Assembly: GCA_963761015.1 (NCBI GenBank)
Contig: CAVXFL010000012.1
Span: 21,248 to 85,247 of the forward strand
Direction of reading: 5' to 3'
DNA from: CAVXFL01 sp963761015
Lineage (GTDB): Bacteria; Pseudomonadota; Alphaproteobacteria; Acetobacterales; Acetobacteraceae
DNA length: 64,000 nt
Position numbers and translations under genes: made by a program. A model generated the notes under the pieces. That model did not search any database and was not told the DNA's origin. It was given only the letters and a program-made list of their open reading frames with translations. Numbering within the stretch: position 1 is the stretch's first letter; the number at the start of each line of letters is the position of its first letter. Shown piece by piece: positions 17,048-27,021 of the stretch.

Positions 17048-19258
17048 CTACAAAGAACCGCCCCGGCGTGGCAATGCAAGCACCGCGATTGCGCCCGGCC
17101 CGCCCGGCCGGTCCTCCAGGACCAGCCGCCCGCCGTGGTCCTCCATGATCTTCTTGACGATCGCCAGGCCGAGCCCGGTGCCCTTCGGCTTGTGCGTGAC
17201 ATAGGGCTCGGCGAGCCGCGAGCGGTCGCCCTCCGGCAGCCCGACGCCGTTGTCGGCGACGCCGATCCAGACCCAGTCGTCGTTGGACCGGACCGCCAAG
17301 GTGATCTTGCCCGGTGGCGGCGCCGCCGCGCCGTCGCCGGGCCGCATGGCGATGGCGTCGGCGGCATTCTGCAGCAGGTTGGTGAGCGCCTGCCCGAGCA
17401 TCCGCCGGTCGCAGGGCGCGAGCGGGCCCGGTTCGGGAATGTCGGTGCTCCAGGCGATCTCCGGCCGGGCGCTCCGCTGGAGCACCAGCGTCTCGCGCGC
17501 CACGCGCCCGATGTCCTCCGGCTTGATCACGGGCTGGGGCATGCGCGCGAACGACGAAAACTCGTCCACCATGCGGCCGATGTCGCCGACATGACGCACG
17601 ATCGTGTCGGCGCATTGCGCGAACGTGTCGGGGTCGGAGGTGATTTCCTTGGCGAAACGCCGCTTCAGCCGCTCGGCCGAGAGCTGGATCGGGGTCAGCG
17701 GGTTTTTTATTTCGTGCGCGATCCGGCGCGCCACGTCGGCCCAGGCGGCCTTGCGCTGGGCGGACTGCAATTCGGTGATGTCGTCGAAGGTGACGACGAA
17801 GCCGGTGGTGCGGCCGGCCTTGTGCTCGGCAACGAAGCGCACCAGCAGGGTGCGGCGGTGCGAGGGCGGCCCGATCTGCACTTCCGCCGTGCGCGGCCGC
17901 TCCGGCGTGGCCTGCGCCTGGCGCAGCAGCGGGGCGAATTCCGGCACGATGCCGGTCAGATCGTGGCCGATCGCCGCCATCAAGTCCCGGCCCAACAGCT
18001 CGCTCGCGGCGCGGTTCGGCAGTTCGATCAGCCCCTGAAGGTCGAGCCCGATCACCCCGGCGGACACGCCGGACAGCACGGTTTCGGTGAAGCGCCGCCG
18101 CTCGTCGATCTGGCTGTAGGCGTCCATGAGTTCGGAGCGCTGCGCGGCGAGCTGATTGGTCATGCGGTTGAAGGCGCGGAGCAGGCCCGCCATGTCGTCG
18201 TCGCTCGGCGCCTCCGGCACCCGCACCGACAGGTCGCCGGTGCGCACCCGGTCGGCGGCCTGGATCAGCCGGCCGATCGGGCGCGCGATCTGGTTGGCAA
18301 TGACGAGCCCGATCAAGACGGCCGCGGACAGCACCAGCAGCGCCACCAGCGCGAAGATCAGAACGAAGGTGATCTGAAGCCCGGAGCGGTTCTGATCCAG
18401 CCGGTCGTATTCGGCCACCGCCTTGCGGACATGGTCCATGTGATCGAGGATTTCCGGATCGACGGGACGGTCGACCATCAGCATCAGCGTGGGCGTGGCG
18501 TTCAACTGCACGACCGCCTCGACGCGCAGGCCGCCGCCCGCGTCCATCACCGCGACATCGCCGTGCCGCGCCATGTCGGTCGCCCAGGCCGGCGGCAGTT
18601 GCGCGCCCAAACCCGACATCGGCCCGGCCGAGGCGATGATCTGGCCGGTGATCGGCTCGTAGATCACCGCCTGGGTCAGGCCGCGCAGCGCCGCCTGGGT
18701 CGCCAGCAGGCGGGCGAAGGTGTCGGGGTCGTCCACCAGCATCTGGCTGGCGCGCGCCAGATCGTTGGCCATGCCGAGCGCGTCGGCGCGGATGTTGTTG
18801 CGGTGCTCGTCGAGATAGCCCTGCGCCGCCTGCAGGCTTTCTTCCAGGGCGGTGTGCACGCGGTCGTTGAACCAGGCCTCGATGCCGAGATCGAAGAAGC
18901 TGGTGGCGAACACGGCGACCACGATGGTCGGCACGACCGCGACGCCGCTGAACAGCAGCACCAGCCGCACGTGCAGCCGCGCGCCCGCCGAGCCGCGCCG
19001 CCTTTCCACCCAGACGCGGGTGACGCGCCCGGCCAGCAGCATGCCGAGCAGCAGCAGCACCACGACATTGGCCAGCACCAGGCTGAAGGCGAGGTTCGGC
19101 TTCAGCGCCAGCGGCTGCCCCGCCAGCGCGATGAACGAGCCGATGCCGAGCGCCAGCGCACCCACCGCCAAGACCAGGGTGACGAACTTGCCGAGCGCGA
19201 TGTCGGCGAGCCCGACGCAGCCGGCTTTTCGGCGGAATGCCGTGCTCGCTCGACGCAT
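17048..19258 (-). CDS. ntrY: Sensor histidine kinase NtrY
   Basis: 736-residue membrane sensor kinase. Hydrophobic helices lie at ~25-50, 55-75 and 85-110, a periplasmic sensor stretch follows and a further helix lies at ~295-320. Then come a HAMP linker (IARPIGRLIQAADRVRTGDLS), a PAS-like domain, the HisKA phosphoacceptor in RRIAHEIKNPLTPIQLSAERL, and an HATPase with NAADAI, VADNGVGLP and TGLGLAIVKKIMEDHGG. It phosphorylates NtrX. No strong ribosome-binding site is seen at 19258, so an internal start is possible. Confidence 0.95.
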   Translation of the reverse strand: MRRASTAFRRKAGCVGLADIALGKFVTLVLAVGALALGIGSFIALAGQPLALKPNLAFSLVLANVVVLLLLGMLLAGRVTRVWVERRRGSAGARLHVRLVLLFSGVAVVPTIVVAVFATSFFDLGIEAWFNDRVHTALEESLQAAQGYLDEHRNNIRADALGMANDLARASQMLVDDPDTFARLLATQAALRGLTQAVIYEPITGQIIASAGPMSGLGAQLPPAWATDMARHGDVAVMDAGGGLRVEAVVQLNATPTLMLMVDRPVDPEILDHMDHVRKAVAEYDRLDQNRSGLQITFVLIFALVALLVLSAAVLIGLVIANQIARPIGRLIQAADRVRTGDLSVRVPEAPSDDDMAGLLRAFNRMTNQLAAQRSELMDAYSQIDERRRFTETVLSGVSAGVIGLDLQGLIELPNRAASELLGRDLMAAIGHDLTGIVPEFAPLLRQAQATPERPRTAEVQIGPPSHRRTLLVRFVAEHKAGRTTGFVVTFDDITELQSAQRKAAWADVARRIAHEIKNPLTPIQLSAERLKRRFAKEITSDPDTFAQCADTIVRHVGDIGRMVDEFSSFARMPQPVIKPEDIGRVARETLVLQRSARPEIAWSTDIPEPGPLAPCDRRMLGQALTNLLQNAADAIAMRPGDGAAAPPPGKITLAVRSNDDWVWIGVADNGVGLPEGDRSRLAEPYVTHKPKGTGLGLAIVKKIMEDHGGRLVLEDRPGGPGAIAVLALPRRGGSL

Positions 19259-19327
19259 TCGGCGCCGGCAATAAGGAACTGCGCGGAGGAGCGACGTTCA
19301 ATCGAGCCTCCGTGCGGCGGCCCGGCC

Positions 19328-19370
19328 CCCCTCACCCTGCCTCGCCGCCCGCGAGCGGGGGGAGAGGAGC
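19328..19370. repeat. Short palindromic extragenic repeat
   Basis: In the ntrC-ntrY gap (19259-19461): ccctcaccctgcctcgccg followed by ccgcgagcggggggagagg. The arms pair as cctc..ccgc / gcgg..gagg, a hairpin of the common dispersed 'ccctcacc...ggagaggg' type; a related copy lies at 32149-32207. Confidence 0.5.
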
Positions 19371-19461
19371 AAGCGGGCGTCGTACTCGGAAAAGCCAGGA
19401 TTCCGCGTCACCCACCCGCCCCGCCGACGCCCAAATGCTTGGCGGTATGAAGCCACGATGT

Positions 19462-20919
19462 TCAAGCAACGCCCCGCACAACCGAAATGTCGAGGTCGCG
19501 GATTTTCTTGCGCAGCGTGTTGCGGTTCAGGCCGAGCATCGCCGCGGCCTTGATCTGATTGCCCTTGGTCGCGGCGAGCGTCATTTGAATCAGCGGGCGC
19601 TCCACCTCGGCGAGAATCCGATCGTAGATGTCCGATGGGGCCAGCCCGTCGCGGTGCGCGTCAAGGTACTGCCGGATGTGCCGCTCCACCGCGTGCGACA
19701 GCGTTTCCCCCGAGGAAGGAACCACCGCCCCGTCGGGCGGCGGCGACACGGATTCCGCCAATTCGGCCTCGATGACCTCGGCGCCGATCGTCTCCTGCGG
19801 ATAGAGCGCCGCCAGCCGGCGCATCAGGTTTTCCAACTCGCGCACATTACCCGGCCAGCGATGCGCGGCGAGCGCGGCGAGCGCGGCCTGATCCAGCGTC
19901 TTGGCGGGCAGACCCGAGGCGTGTGCCTGATCCAGGAAGTGCCGCGCCAGCAGCCGAATGTCGTCGGTCCGCTCGCGCAAGGGCGGAATGCGAATTGGCA
20001 CGACGTTCAGGCGATAGAACAGATCCTCGCGGAACCGCCCCTGCTGGATCGCCAGCCGGAGGTCGCGATGCGTGGCGGCGATGATGCGAACATTGGCGCG
20101 AATCGGCTGCCGGCCGCCGACACTGGTGAACTCGCCCTCCTGCAGGACGCGCAACAGCCGCGTCTGCGCCTCGGGCGGCATGTCGCCGATTTCGTCCAGG
20201 AACAAGGTGCCGCCGCTGGCCTGCTCGAACCGGCCCGGACTGCGGCTGGTGGCGCCGGTGAAGGCGCCGCGCTCGTGGCCGAACAACTCGCTCTCGATCA
20301 ACTCGCGCGGGATCGCCGCCATGTTGACGGCGACGAACGGGCCGGCGCGGCGCTTGCCGTAATCGTGGAGCGCGCGTGCGACGAGTTCCTTGCCGGTCCC
20401 GGATTCGCCGGTGATCATGACGGTGAGATCGGCGGTGGTGAGCCGGGCGATGCCGCGATAGATCTCCTGCATCGCCGGGCTGCGGCCGATCAGCGGCAGC
20501 AATTCGTCCGGATCGCGCTGTTCGGGGGCGGACTCCCCCGCCTGCGCGGCGCTCGGGCGCGCGAGCGCGCGCGCCACGACGGACAGCAGTTCGTCGAGAT
20601 CGAACGGCTTCGGCAGGTAGTCGAAGGCGCCGCGCTGCGCGGCCTTCACCGCGGTCATCAATGTCGAATGCGCGCTCATGACGATGACGCGCAGATCCGG
20701 GCGGATTCGTTTGATACGCGGCACGAGATCGAGACCGTTCTCGTCGGGCATGACGACGTCGGTGATGACCGCGTCACCCTCGCCCTCCTCGATCCAGTGC
20801 CACAGCCCGGCGGCGTTGGAGGTGCTGCGGACCTGATACCCCGCGCGGCTGAGCGCCTGGGTCAGCACGGTGCGGATGGAACGGTCGTCGTCGGCGACAA
20901 GAATGGTGGGGGAGGTCAT
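19462..20919 (-). CDS. ntrC: Nitrogen regulation response regulator NtrC
   Basis: 485-residue sigma54-dependent activator. REC domain with DDDRSIR and the phospho-acceptor in [16 protein letters not shown]+ domain (~145-380) with Walker A GESGTGKE, the complete sigma54-contact loop [16 protein letters not shown] and an arginine-finger region ATHRDL. The C-terminal Fis-type helix-turn-helix reads [23 protein letters not shown]. When phosphorylated by NtrB it activates nitrogen-assimilation promoters. It is intact, unlike its partner ntrB just upstream. Confidence 0.97.
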   Translation of the reverse strand: MTSPTILVADDDRSIRTVLTQALSRAGYQVRSTSNAAGLWHWIEEGEGDAVITDVVMPDENGLDLVPRIKRIRPDLRVIVMSAHSTLMTAVKAAQRGAFDYLPKPFDLDELLSVVARALARPSAAQAGESAPEQRDPDELLPLIGRSPAMQEIYRGIARLTTADLTVMITGESGTGKELVARALHDYGKRRAGPFVAVNMAAIPRELIESELFGHERGAFTGATSRSPGRFEQASGGTLFLDEIGDMPPEAQTRLLRVLQEGEFTSVGGRQPIRANVRIIAATHRDLRLAIQQGRFREDLFYRLNVVPIRIPPLRERTDDIRLLARHFLDQAHASGLPAKTLDQAALAALAAHRWPGNVRELENLMRRLAALYPQETIGAEVIEAELAESVSPPPDGAVVPSSGETLSHAVERHIRQYLDAHRDGLAPSDIYDRILAEVERPLIQMTLAATKGNQIKAAAMLGLNRNTLRKKIRDLDISVVRGVA

Positions 20920-20963
20920 CGGTGATTTTGTGCCCGGGATGAAATCCGCGGAAGGGCTTCAAC

Positions 20964-21041
20964 ACCGTCATGCCCGGGCTCGACCCGCGCATCTCGTCGG
21001 TGCCGCCCCGAAATGGCGGGGTCAAGCCCGGCCATGACGGT
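20964..21041. repeat. Dispersed inverted repeat (REP-like)
   Basis: The ~78-base element in the ntrB-ntrC gap begins accgtcatgcccgggctcga and ends ggtcaagcccggccatgacggt. The two ends are near-perfect inverted copies of about 30 bases, so the RNA would form a long hairpin. Related copies lie at 31021-31095 and, more diverged, 7002-7073. Confidence 0.75.
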
Positions 21042-21071
21042 CAATGGTTCTGATCTCGTCACGAACCTGCC

Positions 21072-22219
21072 CTACTCATTCTGGTCGGATGCGGCGATGT
21101 GCCCGGGCACCATCGGCAGGTGCAGGCGGAATTCGGTGCGTCCGGGGCGGCTGTCCACCTCCACCAGGCCGCCGTGGTCGCCGACGATCTTCGCGACGAG
21201 GGCCAAGCCGAGTCCGCTGCCCGACGGCTTCGACGTGACGAACGGCTCGAACAGATGGCGGCGGATGTCCTCGGGGATGCCCGGCCCGTTGTCCCGCACG
21301 GTCACGACGAGCGGCAATTGCACGCGCCGCTCCGATCCGGGCACCGCGAGCGAACTCCGTGCTGATACGCCGTCGTCAGCGTGATTTCCCCGGCGGCGTT
21401 GTCGCCCTGCGCGATCGCCTCGGCCGCGTTCTTCACCAGGTTCAGCACCACCTGCACGAGCTGGTCGCGGTTGCCCCAGACCGGCGGCAGCGACGGATCG
21501 TACAGCTCGGACACGCGGATGCCGCCGGCGAAGCCGCTCTCGGCCAGCTTGCGCACGTGCTCCAGCACGCGATGGATATTCACCGCCGCGCGCTCGATCG
21601 GCTTTTCGCCGAACACCTCCATGCGGTCGACCAGCGCGCGGATGCGATCGGCCTCGTCGCGGATCAGCACCGTCAGTTCGCGGTCCGCCGCACCGACGCT
21701 GGTTTCCAGCAATTGCGCGGCGCCGCGGATGCCGGAAAGCGGGTTCTTCACCTCGTGGGCGAGAATCGCCGCCATGCCGGTGACGCTGCGGGCGGCGCCG
21801 CGGAAGGTGAGCTGGCGGTCGAGCGCGCGCGCCGTGGAGGCATCCTGCAGCACCAGCACGACGGCCCCCGGCTCCTCCGGCAGCGGCGCGCACTGCACGG
21901 TGATGCCCTGCTTGTGCAGGCGCGGACTTTCCAGGGTCAGGTCGTGATCGGCGACGCTGACCTCCTCGCGGCGCACGGTATCGATCAGCAGGAAAATCGG
22001 GTTGTCGGCCGGGACGAAATCGGCGAGCCGCAAATGCGACAGCTGCGCCGCCGATACCCCGAGAAGCTGCTCCGCGTCGGGGTTGGCGAAGCGGAACCGG
22101 TTGTCCTTGTCGAGCAGGACGACCGGAACCGGCAAGGCAGAGAGCAGCGCGGCGGCATCCGGCGCCTTGCCCTCGCGGCCGAACACGGCGCGCACGCCGC
22201 GGGCGATGCTGCCGCTCAT
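21072..22219 (-). pseudogene. ntrB: Sensor kinase NtrB (frameshifted)
   Basis: Soluble histidine kinase/phosphatase for NtrC, ~381 residues. A PAS domain (~25-140) is followed by HisKA with [22 protein letters not shown] and the start of the HATPase domain ([10 protein letters not shown]). The frame then breaks: after [12 protein letters not shown] the rest ([46 protein letters not shown]) continues in another frame. The break lies near 21350. The span is one base short of a multiple of three, so a single-base deletion explains it. Without repair the kinase lacks its ATP-lid and G2 box and would be dead. The start overlaps the dusB stop (ATGA). A sequence error is possible. Confidence 0.9.
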
Positions 22220-23307
22220 GCGGCGAGCGCAGTATCGGCGTCCGCGCGTCCCACGGCCTCGCGCGTTACCCCGCGCGCGATCAGCGGGTCGTAGAACGCG
22301 GCGATTAGTTGCTCCACTTGGGCGGCGTCATCCAGCCGGTTCACCCGGTTGCGGAAGTCGGCTGAGCCCGCTAGGCCGCGCGTGTACCAGCCGACGTGCT
22401 TGCGCGCCATGCGTACACCCGCGTCGCGGCCGTAATGCGCCAGCATCGCGCGGTAATGGGCCAACAGGATCTGTTTCTGCGCGGCCAGCATCGGCGCGGC
22501 CGGCATCGTTCCAGTCTGGAGATAATCCGCCACCTGCGCCGGCAGCCAGGGCCGGCCGTAGCAGCCGCGCCCGATCATCAGCCCGTCCGCGCCGGAACGC
22601 GCCAGCGCGCGGGCGGCGTCGGCCTCGGTCAGGATGTCGCCGTTGACGAGCACCGGCAGCCGGCTCGCCTGTTTCACCTGGGCGATGAAATCCCAGTCGG
22701 CGTTGCCGTTGTAGAATTGCTGGCGCGTGCGGCCATGCACGGTGAGCATGCGGATACCGCTCGCCTCGGCGATCCGCGCGAGCGCCGGCGCGTTGCGGCT
22801 GGCATGGTCCCAGCCGGTGCGCATTTTCAAGGTGACCGGCACCGGCACGGCGCGCGCGGTCGCCTCCAGGATGCCGGCGGCGGTCGCCTCGTCGCGCATC
22901 AGCGCCGAGCCGGCCTGCTGGCCGAGCGCAACCTTCTTCACCGGACAGCCGAAATTGATGTCGATGACCTCGGCGCCGCGATCGACCGCGATGCGCGCCG
23001 CCTCGGCCATGGCGGCGGGCTCGCAGCCGGCGAGCTGCACCACGTTGGGGCAGCCGGGTTTGCCCTGATCCGCCACCTCGGCCATGCGCAGCGTGTTGCG
23101 GTTTTCCCGGATCATCGCCCAGGAGGCGATCATTTCGGAGACGACCATACCGGCGCCGAGGCCCTTGGCGAGCCGGCGGAACGGCAAGTCGCTGACGCCC
23201 GACATCGGGGCAAGCACCACCGGCGTGTCGATCCGCACGCCACAGCCGAGATCGATCGGCTTCAGCCTCGCTGGCGACAGCGTTTGACCCGGTGGGTTGC
23301 CCATCAT
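22216..23307 (-). CDS. dusB: tRNA-dihydrouridine synthase DusB
   Basis: FMN-dependent reductase of uridine in tRNA, 363 residues. TIM-barrel motifs: [23 protein letters not shown], the catalytic cysteine in [37 protein letters not shown] and [18 protein letters not shown]-terminal helical domain follows ([12 protein letters not shown]). It heads the ntr operon, as is common in alphaproteobacteria (nifR3-ntrBC), and its stop overlaps the ntrB start. Confidence 0.96.
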   Translation of the reverse strand: MMGNPPGQTLSPARLKPIDLGCGVRIDTPVVLAPMSGVSDLPFRRLAKGLGAGMVVSEMIASWAMIRENRNTLRMAEVADQGKPGCPNVVQLAGCEPAAMAEAARIAVDRGAEVIDINFGCPVKKVALGQQAGSALMRDEATAAGILEATARAVPVPVTLKMRTGWDHASRNAPALARIAEASGIRMLTVHGRTRQQFYNGNADWDFIAQVKQASRLPVLVNGDILTEADAARALARSGADGLMIGRGCYGRPWLPAQVADYLQTGTMPAAPMLAAQKQILLAHYRAMLAHYGRDAGVRMARKHVGWYTRGLAGSADFRNRVNRLDDAAQVEQLIAAFYDPLIARGVTREAVGRADADTALAA

Positions 23308-23419
23308 TTGAGCAAAATAGCCGCGGGACCGTCGGTAGGCAATCCGGTTGCGGCTGTTTTAGGCAGAAAGTCGGCCAAGCGGACGCGGAATTGCCGCCAA
23401 CCCCAGAGCGGTTCGGCGT

Positions 23420-24205
23420 CTACTGCGCCGTCCAGCCGCCGTCGATCGAGAGCGGCGCCCCCGTGATCGTCTTCGCTGCGTCGGAGCACAGGAACACCGC
23501 CAGCGCGCCGATCTGCTCCGGCGAGGTGAACGCCGCCATCGGCTGCTTCTCGGCCACGAGCGCATGCTTCTCGGCCTCGAGATCGCCGCCGTGCTGGCGC
23601 GCGCGGTCGTGCAACTGCCGCTCGACCAGCGGGGTCAGCACCCAGCCGGGGCAGATCGCGTTGGCGGTAATGCCGGCGTTGGCCAACTCGATCGCCGTCA
23701 CCTTGGTCAGCCCGACGACGCCGTGCTTGGCCGCCACGTAGGCCGCCTTCTGCGCGCTCGCGACCAGCCCGTGCGCCGAGGCGATGTTGATCACGCGGCC
23801 CCAGCCCTTGCGCTTCATGATCGGGATCGCGGCCTTGGTGGCGTAAAACACGGCGGACAGGTTGAGCGCGATGACGGCGTTCCAGCGTTCCTCCGGAAAC
23901 TCCTCGATCGGCGCGGTGAACTGGATGCCGGCATTGTTCACCAGAATGTCGAGCGCACCGAGTTGCCGCTCGGTCTCGGCCACGAGCCTGGTGACTTCGG
24001 GGCCGCTGGAGAGGTCGGCGCCGCAATAGCGGCATCGGACGCCGTACTCCGCTTCGATATCGGCGCGCAGCCGCTCGATTTCCGCCACATCGCCGAATCC
24101 GTTCAACATGATCGCGGCCCCGCGCCCGGCCAGCGCCCTGGCAATGCCGAGACCGATGCCGCTCGTCGAGCCGGTGACCAGCGCGACCTTGCCCTTCAGC
24201 TCCAC
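23420..24205 (-). CDS. bdhA: 3-hydroxybutyrate dehydrogenase (SDR family)
   Basis: Short-chain dehydrogenase of 261 residues. Cofactor motif TGSTSGIGLGIA, NNAGIQF and the catalytic YVAAK tyrosine/lysine are present. The segments SAHGLVASAQKAAYVAAKHG and ICPGWVLTPLVERQ are characteristic of D-3-hydroxybutyrate dehydrogenase, which interconverts 3-hydroxybutyrate and acetoacetate in polyhydroxybutyrate and ketone metabolism. It lies upstream of dusB on the same strand with a 112-base gap that holds no other gene. Confidence 0.88.
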   Translation of the reverse strand: MELKGKVALVTGSTSGIGLGIARALAGRGAAIMLNGFGDVAEIERLRADIEAEYGVRCRYCGADLSSGPEVTRLVAETERQLGALDILVNNAGIQFTAPIEEFPEERWNAVIALNLSAVFYATKAAIPIMKRKGWGRVINIASAHGLVASAQKAAYVAAKHGVVGLTKVTAIELANAGITANAICPGWVLTPLVERQLHDRARQHGGDLEAEKHALVAEKQPMAAFTSPEQIGALAVFLCSDAAKTITGAPLSIDGGWTAQ

Positions 24206-24424
24206 TCGCGAACTCCGTCATCACGTGTTGGCGGCATACAAGCCCATTTCGCGGTTGCGGAAAAGCCGCCCGCCGGCCGACGCGCTCCCAAGGCGATACC
24301 GAAAACCCGCGCGCATCGGATGAAAACAAGGCCGGCAGCCCGTATTGCCGAGGGCCGCGAACTCGTGCAATCTCGTTTCAAATCGCCTGGTAAACGGGTG
24401 AAGAAACGATTTGGGAGCGTCCGG

Positions 24425-25786
24425 ATGAGCACCACGGGAACCGCGATGGGCGGGGATGCCGATCGCGAACATAGCGCGCAATTACGGCGGGCCGTGTTCG
24501 CGAGCGCCATCGGAACGACCATCGAATGGTACGATTTCCTGCTCTACGGCCAGGTCGCCGGCTTGGTGTTCGCGCATCTGTACTTCCCGAAATCCAACCC
24601 GCTGGTGGGCGCGCTGCTGGCGTTTTCCACCTACGCGGTCGGCTTCGTGGCGCGGCCGATCGGCGCGGCGATCTTCGGCCATTACGGCGATCGCATCGGG
24701 CGCAAGGCGACCTTGATCGCGACGCTGCTGATCAGCGGCATCGCCACCTTCGCCGTCGGTCTGGTGCCGAGCTACGCGACCATTGGCATCTGGGGCGGCG
24801 TGGTCCTGACCGTCATCCGATTCATTCAGGGCGTCGGGGTGGGCGGCGAGTGGGGCGGCTCGGTGCTGCTCGCGATGGAGTGGGCGAAGACCAATAAGCA
24901 TCGCGGCTTCATCGCGGCCTGGCCACAGCTCGGCGGTCCGGCCGGGCTGTTCCTGGCGAACCTCGCGGTGCTGGCGTTCAGCGCGTCGATGTCAGGCGAG
25001 GCGTTCCTCGCCTGGGGCTGGCGCGTGCCGTTCTTCCTGAGCATCGTCATGGTGGCGATCGGGCTCTACATCCGGCTCGGCATCATGGAGACGCCGACCT
25101 TCACGCGGCTGGTCACAGAAAACCGCATCGAGCGGGTGCCGACGATCGAAGTGATCAAGCGCCAACCCAAGGAGATCATCCTGACGGCGCTGGCGCGCAT
25201 GGTCGAGCAAGCGCCCGCGTACATCTACTTCGCGTTCATCTTCGTCTACGGGCGGGACGTTCTACACAGCTCGCGCGACTTCCTGCTCACTGCGGTGCTG
25301 ACCGCCTCGGGGCTCGATCTCGTGCTGATCCTGGTGTTCGGGCACATCTCGGACCGCATCGGGCGCAAGCGCATGTACCTGATCGGGTCGGTGGCGACGG
25401 CGCTATTCGCGCTGATCTACTTCCCGATGCTGAACACGCATTCGCCGACCTGGATTTTCCTGGCGATCGTGCTCTCGCTGGTGCCGCACTCGATGGTGTA
25501 CGGCCCGCAGGCAGCGCTGATCGCCGAGTGTTTCACGCCGCGACTGCGCTACAGCGGCTCCTCGCTCGGCTATCAACTCGCTTCGATCGTCGCCGGGGGT
25601 CCGGCCCCGCTGATCGCGACCGCGCTCTTGGCGGCGTTCGGCTCGGGCTATCCGATCGCGGTCTACATCGTGTTCTGCGCGGCGGTCAGCATGGTGACAA
25701 CGATCATGCTGCCGGACTACACCAACCGCGATATTTCGCAGGAACACGACGACGTCCGTCCGGCCGCCTTGCCCGCCGGGCATTAG
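24425..25786 (+). CDS. MFS transporter, metabolite:H+ symporter (MHS) type
   Basis: 453-residue integral membrane transporter with about 12 hydrophobic helices. The MHS hallmarks are visible: SAIGTTIEWYDFLLYG at the first helix, GHYGDRIGRK between helices 2 and 3 and RFIQGVGVGGEWGGSVLLAMEW in helix 4, with a second GHISDRIGRKR loop. Relatives carry dicarboxylates, shikimate, proline/betaine or similar organic acids. The substrate here is not readable. The ATG at 24425 has GGGAG seven bases upstream. It diverges from bdhA. Confidence 0.9.
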   Translation: MSTTGTAMGGDADREHSAQLRRAVFASAIGTTIEWYDFLLYGQVAGLVFAHLYFPKSNPLVGALLAFSTYAVGFVARPIGAAIFGHYGDRIGRKATLIATLLISGIATFAVGLVPSYATIGIWGGVVLTVIRFIQGVGVGGEWGGSVLLAMEWAKTNKHRGFIAAWPQLGGPAGLFLANLAVLAFSASMSGEAFLAWGWRVPFFLSIVMVAIGLYIRLGIMETPTFTRLVTENRIERVPTIEVIKRQPKEIILTALARMVEQAPAYIYFAFIFVYGRDVLHSSRDFLLTAVLTASGLDLVLILVFGHISDRIGRKRMYLIGSVATALFALIYFPMLNTHSPTWIFLAIVLSLVPHSMVYGPQAALIAECFTPRLRYSGSSLGYQLASIVAGGPAPLIATALLAAFGSGYPIAVYIVFCAAVSMVTTIMLPDYTNRDISQEHDDVRPAALPAGH

Positions 25787-25811
25787 TCGCGCTCCGGGTG
25801 GGGAGGTGAGC

Positions 25812-25934
25812 GTGCGTCGCATTGGATCAGTGCTGCTGCTTCTGGCGCTCGCGGCCTGGATGGGCGGCTGCGCCTGCCGCCCGGCCAGGGTCGGCCCCTA
25901 TGGCGTACGCCCGGCCCGCTGCTGGGTCTGGTGA
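25812..25934 (+). CDS. Small putative lipoprotein
   Basis: 40-residue protein starting GTG at 25812 with GGGAGG a few bases before. It has a short basic N-terminus, a hydrophobic Leu/Ala stretch and a lipobox-like WMGGC with cysteine at residue 20, followed by a Pro/Arg/Gly tail ending ARCWVW. Predicted to be lipidated and anchored to the membrane. It lies 25 bases after the transporter stop. Too short for certainty; function unknown. Confidence 0.55.
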   Translation: MRRIGSVLLLLALAAWMGGCACRPARVGPYGVRPARCWVW

Positions 25935-26047
25935 GTGCCGGCGGGATTCCGGCAACCTCGGACCGCGAAACCGGACCGTCGGGGCCACGTTGCTGGGTCG
26001 GCGCCTGTTTCAGGCGAGCCTGAGAGAGCTGCGGCAATGGACGATCG

Positions 26048-26218
26048 ATGACGGACCAAGAATACGCGCGTAAGTTGGACGAGCTCGACCATTTGTTGAA
26101 CGATCCGGACGTTCCGATGGAGCCCGACCGCGTGTGGTCGCTGCTCGCCGAAATCTCGTGGCGGGATCTCGCCACGCACAGCCACCTCGTCAGGGCCGGG
26201 ATGGCGGGCGAGCATTAA
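26048..26218 (+). CDS. Small uncharacterised helical protein
   Basis: 56-residue acidic protein starting MTDQEYARKLDELDHLLNDP and ending RAGMAGEH. The first 20 residues look like an amphipathic helix, and the central PMEPDRVWSLLAEIS suggests a second. No signal or membrane segment. The ribosome-binding site is weak. Its TAA stop overlaps the TAA stop of tlyA on the other strand at a TTAA, so the two genes are exactly tail to tail. Family not recognised. Confidence 0.6.
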   Translation: MTDQEYARKLDELDHLLNDPDVPMEPDRVWSLLAEISWRDLATHSHLVRAGMAGEH

Positions 26219-26958
26219 CCGCGGCAGGCGGCGACCAGGAACTCGCGGTTGCCCTCGGGACCGGTGACGGGGCTTTCCGTCACCCCGAGCACGCTCCATT
26301 CCGGCTGAGCCCGCCACCAACGCGCCACATCCTCGCACACCTGTCTGTGAACAGCCGGGTCGCGGACCACGCCCTTCCGGCCGACCGCCTCAGGCCCTGC
26401 CTCGAATTGCGGCTTGATCAGGGCGATCGCCCAGGCGCCGCGCGCGCACAGCGCGAGCGCGGCCGGCAGCACGGTCCGTAACCCGATAAAACTCGCGTCG
26501 CACACCAGAACCTCGATCGGCTCGGGAACGATGTCCCGCGACAGGTGACGCGCGTTGGTCCGCTCGTGGACGACGACGCGCGGATCGTTGCGGAGCTTCC
26601 AGGCAAGCTGGCCGTGCCCGACATCGACCGCATGCACGTGCGCCGCACCGTGCGCCAGCAGCACGTCGGTGAAGCCGCCGGTCGAGGCGCCGATGTCGAG
26701 ACAGATGCGCCCGCGCGGCGACAGGTCGAAATGCCGAAGCCCGTGCTCCAGCTTCAGCCCGCCGCGGGAAACCCAGGGATGGTCCTGGCCCCGCACGGCC
26801 AAACCGGTCCCCTCGGGCAGCGATTCGCCGGGCTTGTCCACCCGCCGCTCGCCCGAGAAGACGACCCCGGCCAGAATCATGGCCTGGGCACGAGCGCGGC
26901 TCGGCGCCAGGCCGCGCTCCACCAGCAACTGATCGGCACGGCGTTTCTTCGCGGTCAT
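26215..26958 (-). CDS. tlyA: TlyA-family rRNA 2'-O-methyltransferase
   Basis: 247 residues. An S4 RNA-binding domain (~6-65; RADQLLVERGLAPSRARAQAMILAGVV) is followed by an FtsJ-like SAM-dependent domain with the GASTGGFTD SAM motif, CDASFIGL and IKPQFEAGPEAVGRKGVVRD. The Lys-Asp-Lys-Glu catalytic set of 2'-O-methyltransferases appears intact (VSRGGLKLE, CDASF, LIKPQFE). In mycobacteria TlyA methylates cytidines of 16S and 23S rRNA. Confidence 0.93.
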   Translation of the reverse strand: MTAKKRRADQLLVERGLAPSRARAQAMILAGVVFSGERRVDKPGESLPEGTGLAVRGQDHPWVSRGGLKLEHGLRHFDLSPRGRICLDIGASTGGFTDVLLAHGAAHVHAVDVGHGQLAWKLRNDPRVVVHERTNARHLSRDIVPEPIEVLVCDASFIGLRTVLPAALALCARGAWAIALIKPQFEAGPEAVGRKGVVRDPAVHRQVCEDVARWWRAQPEWSVLGVTESPVTGPEGNREFLVAACRG

Positions 26959-27021
26959 CGCCTCCCGGCTTTGGTCTTGAACGCGGCCGGACTAACCTGC
27001 CGCGCCAAGGAGGAGCCAGCC

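Noticed and set aside
15582..19301. Apparent 1239-codon fusion covering ntrX and part of ntrY
   Set aside because: Only the ntrX end is meaningful; the rest is a shadow of ntrY in another frame.
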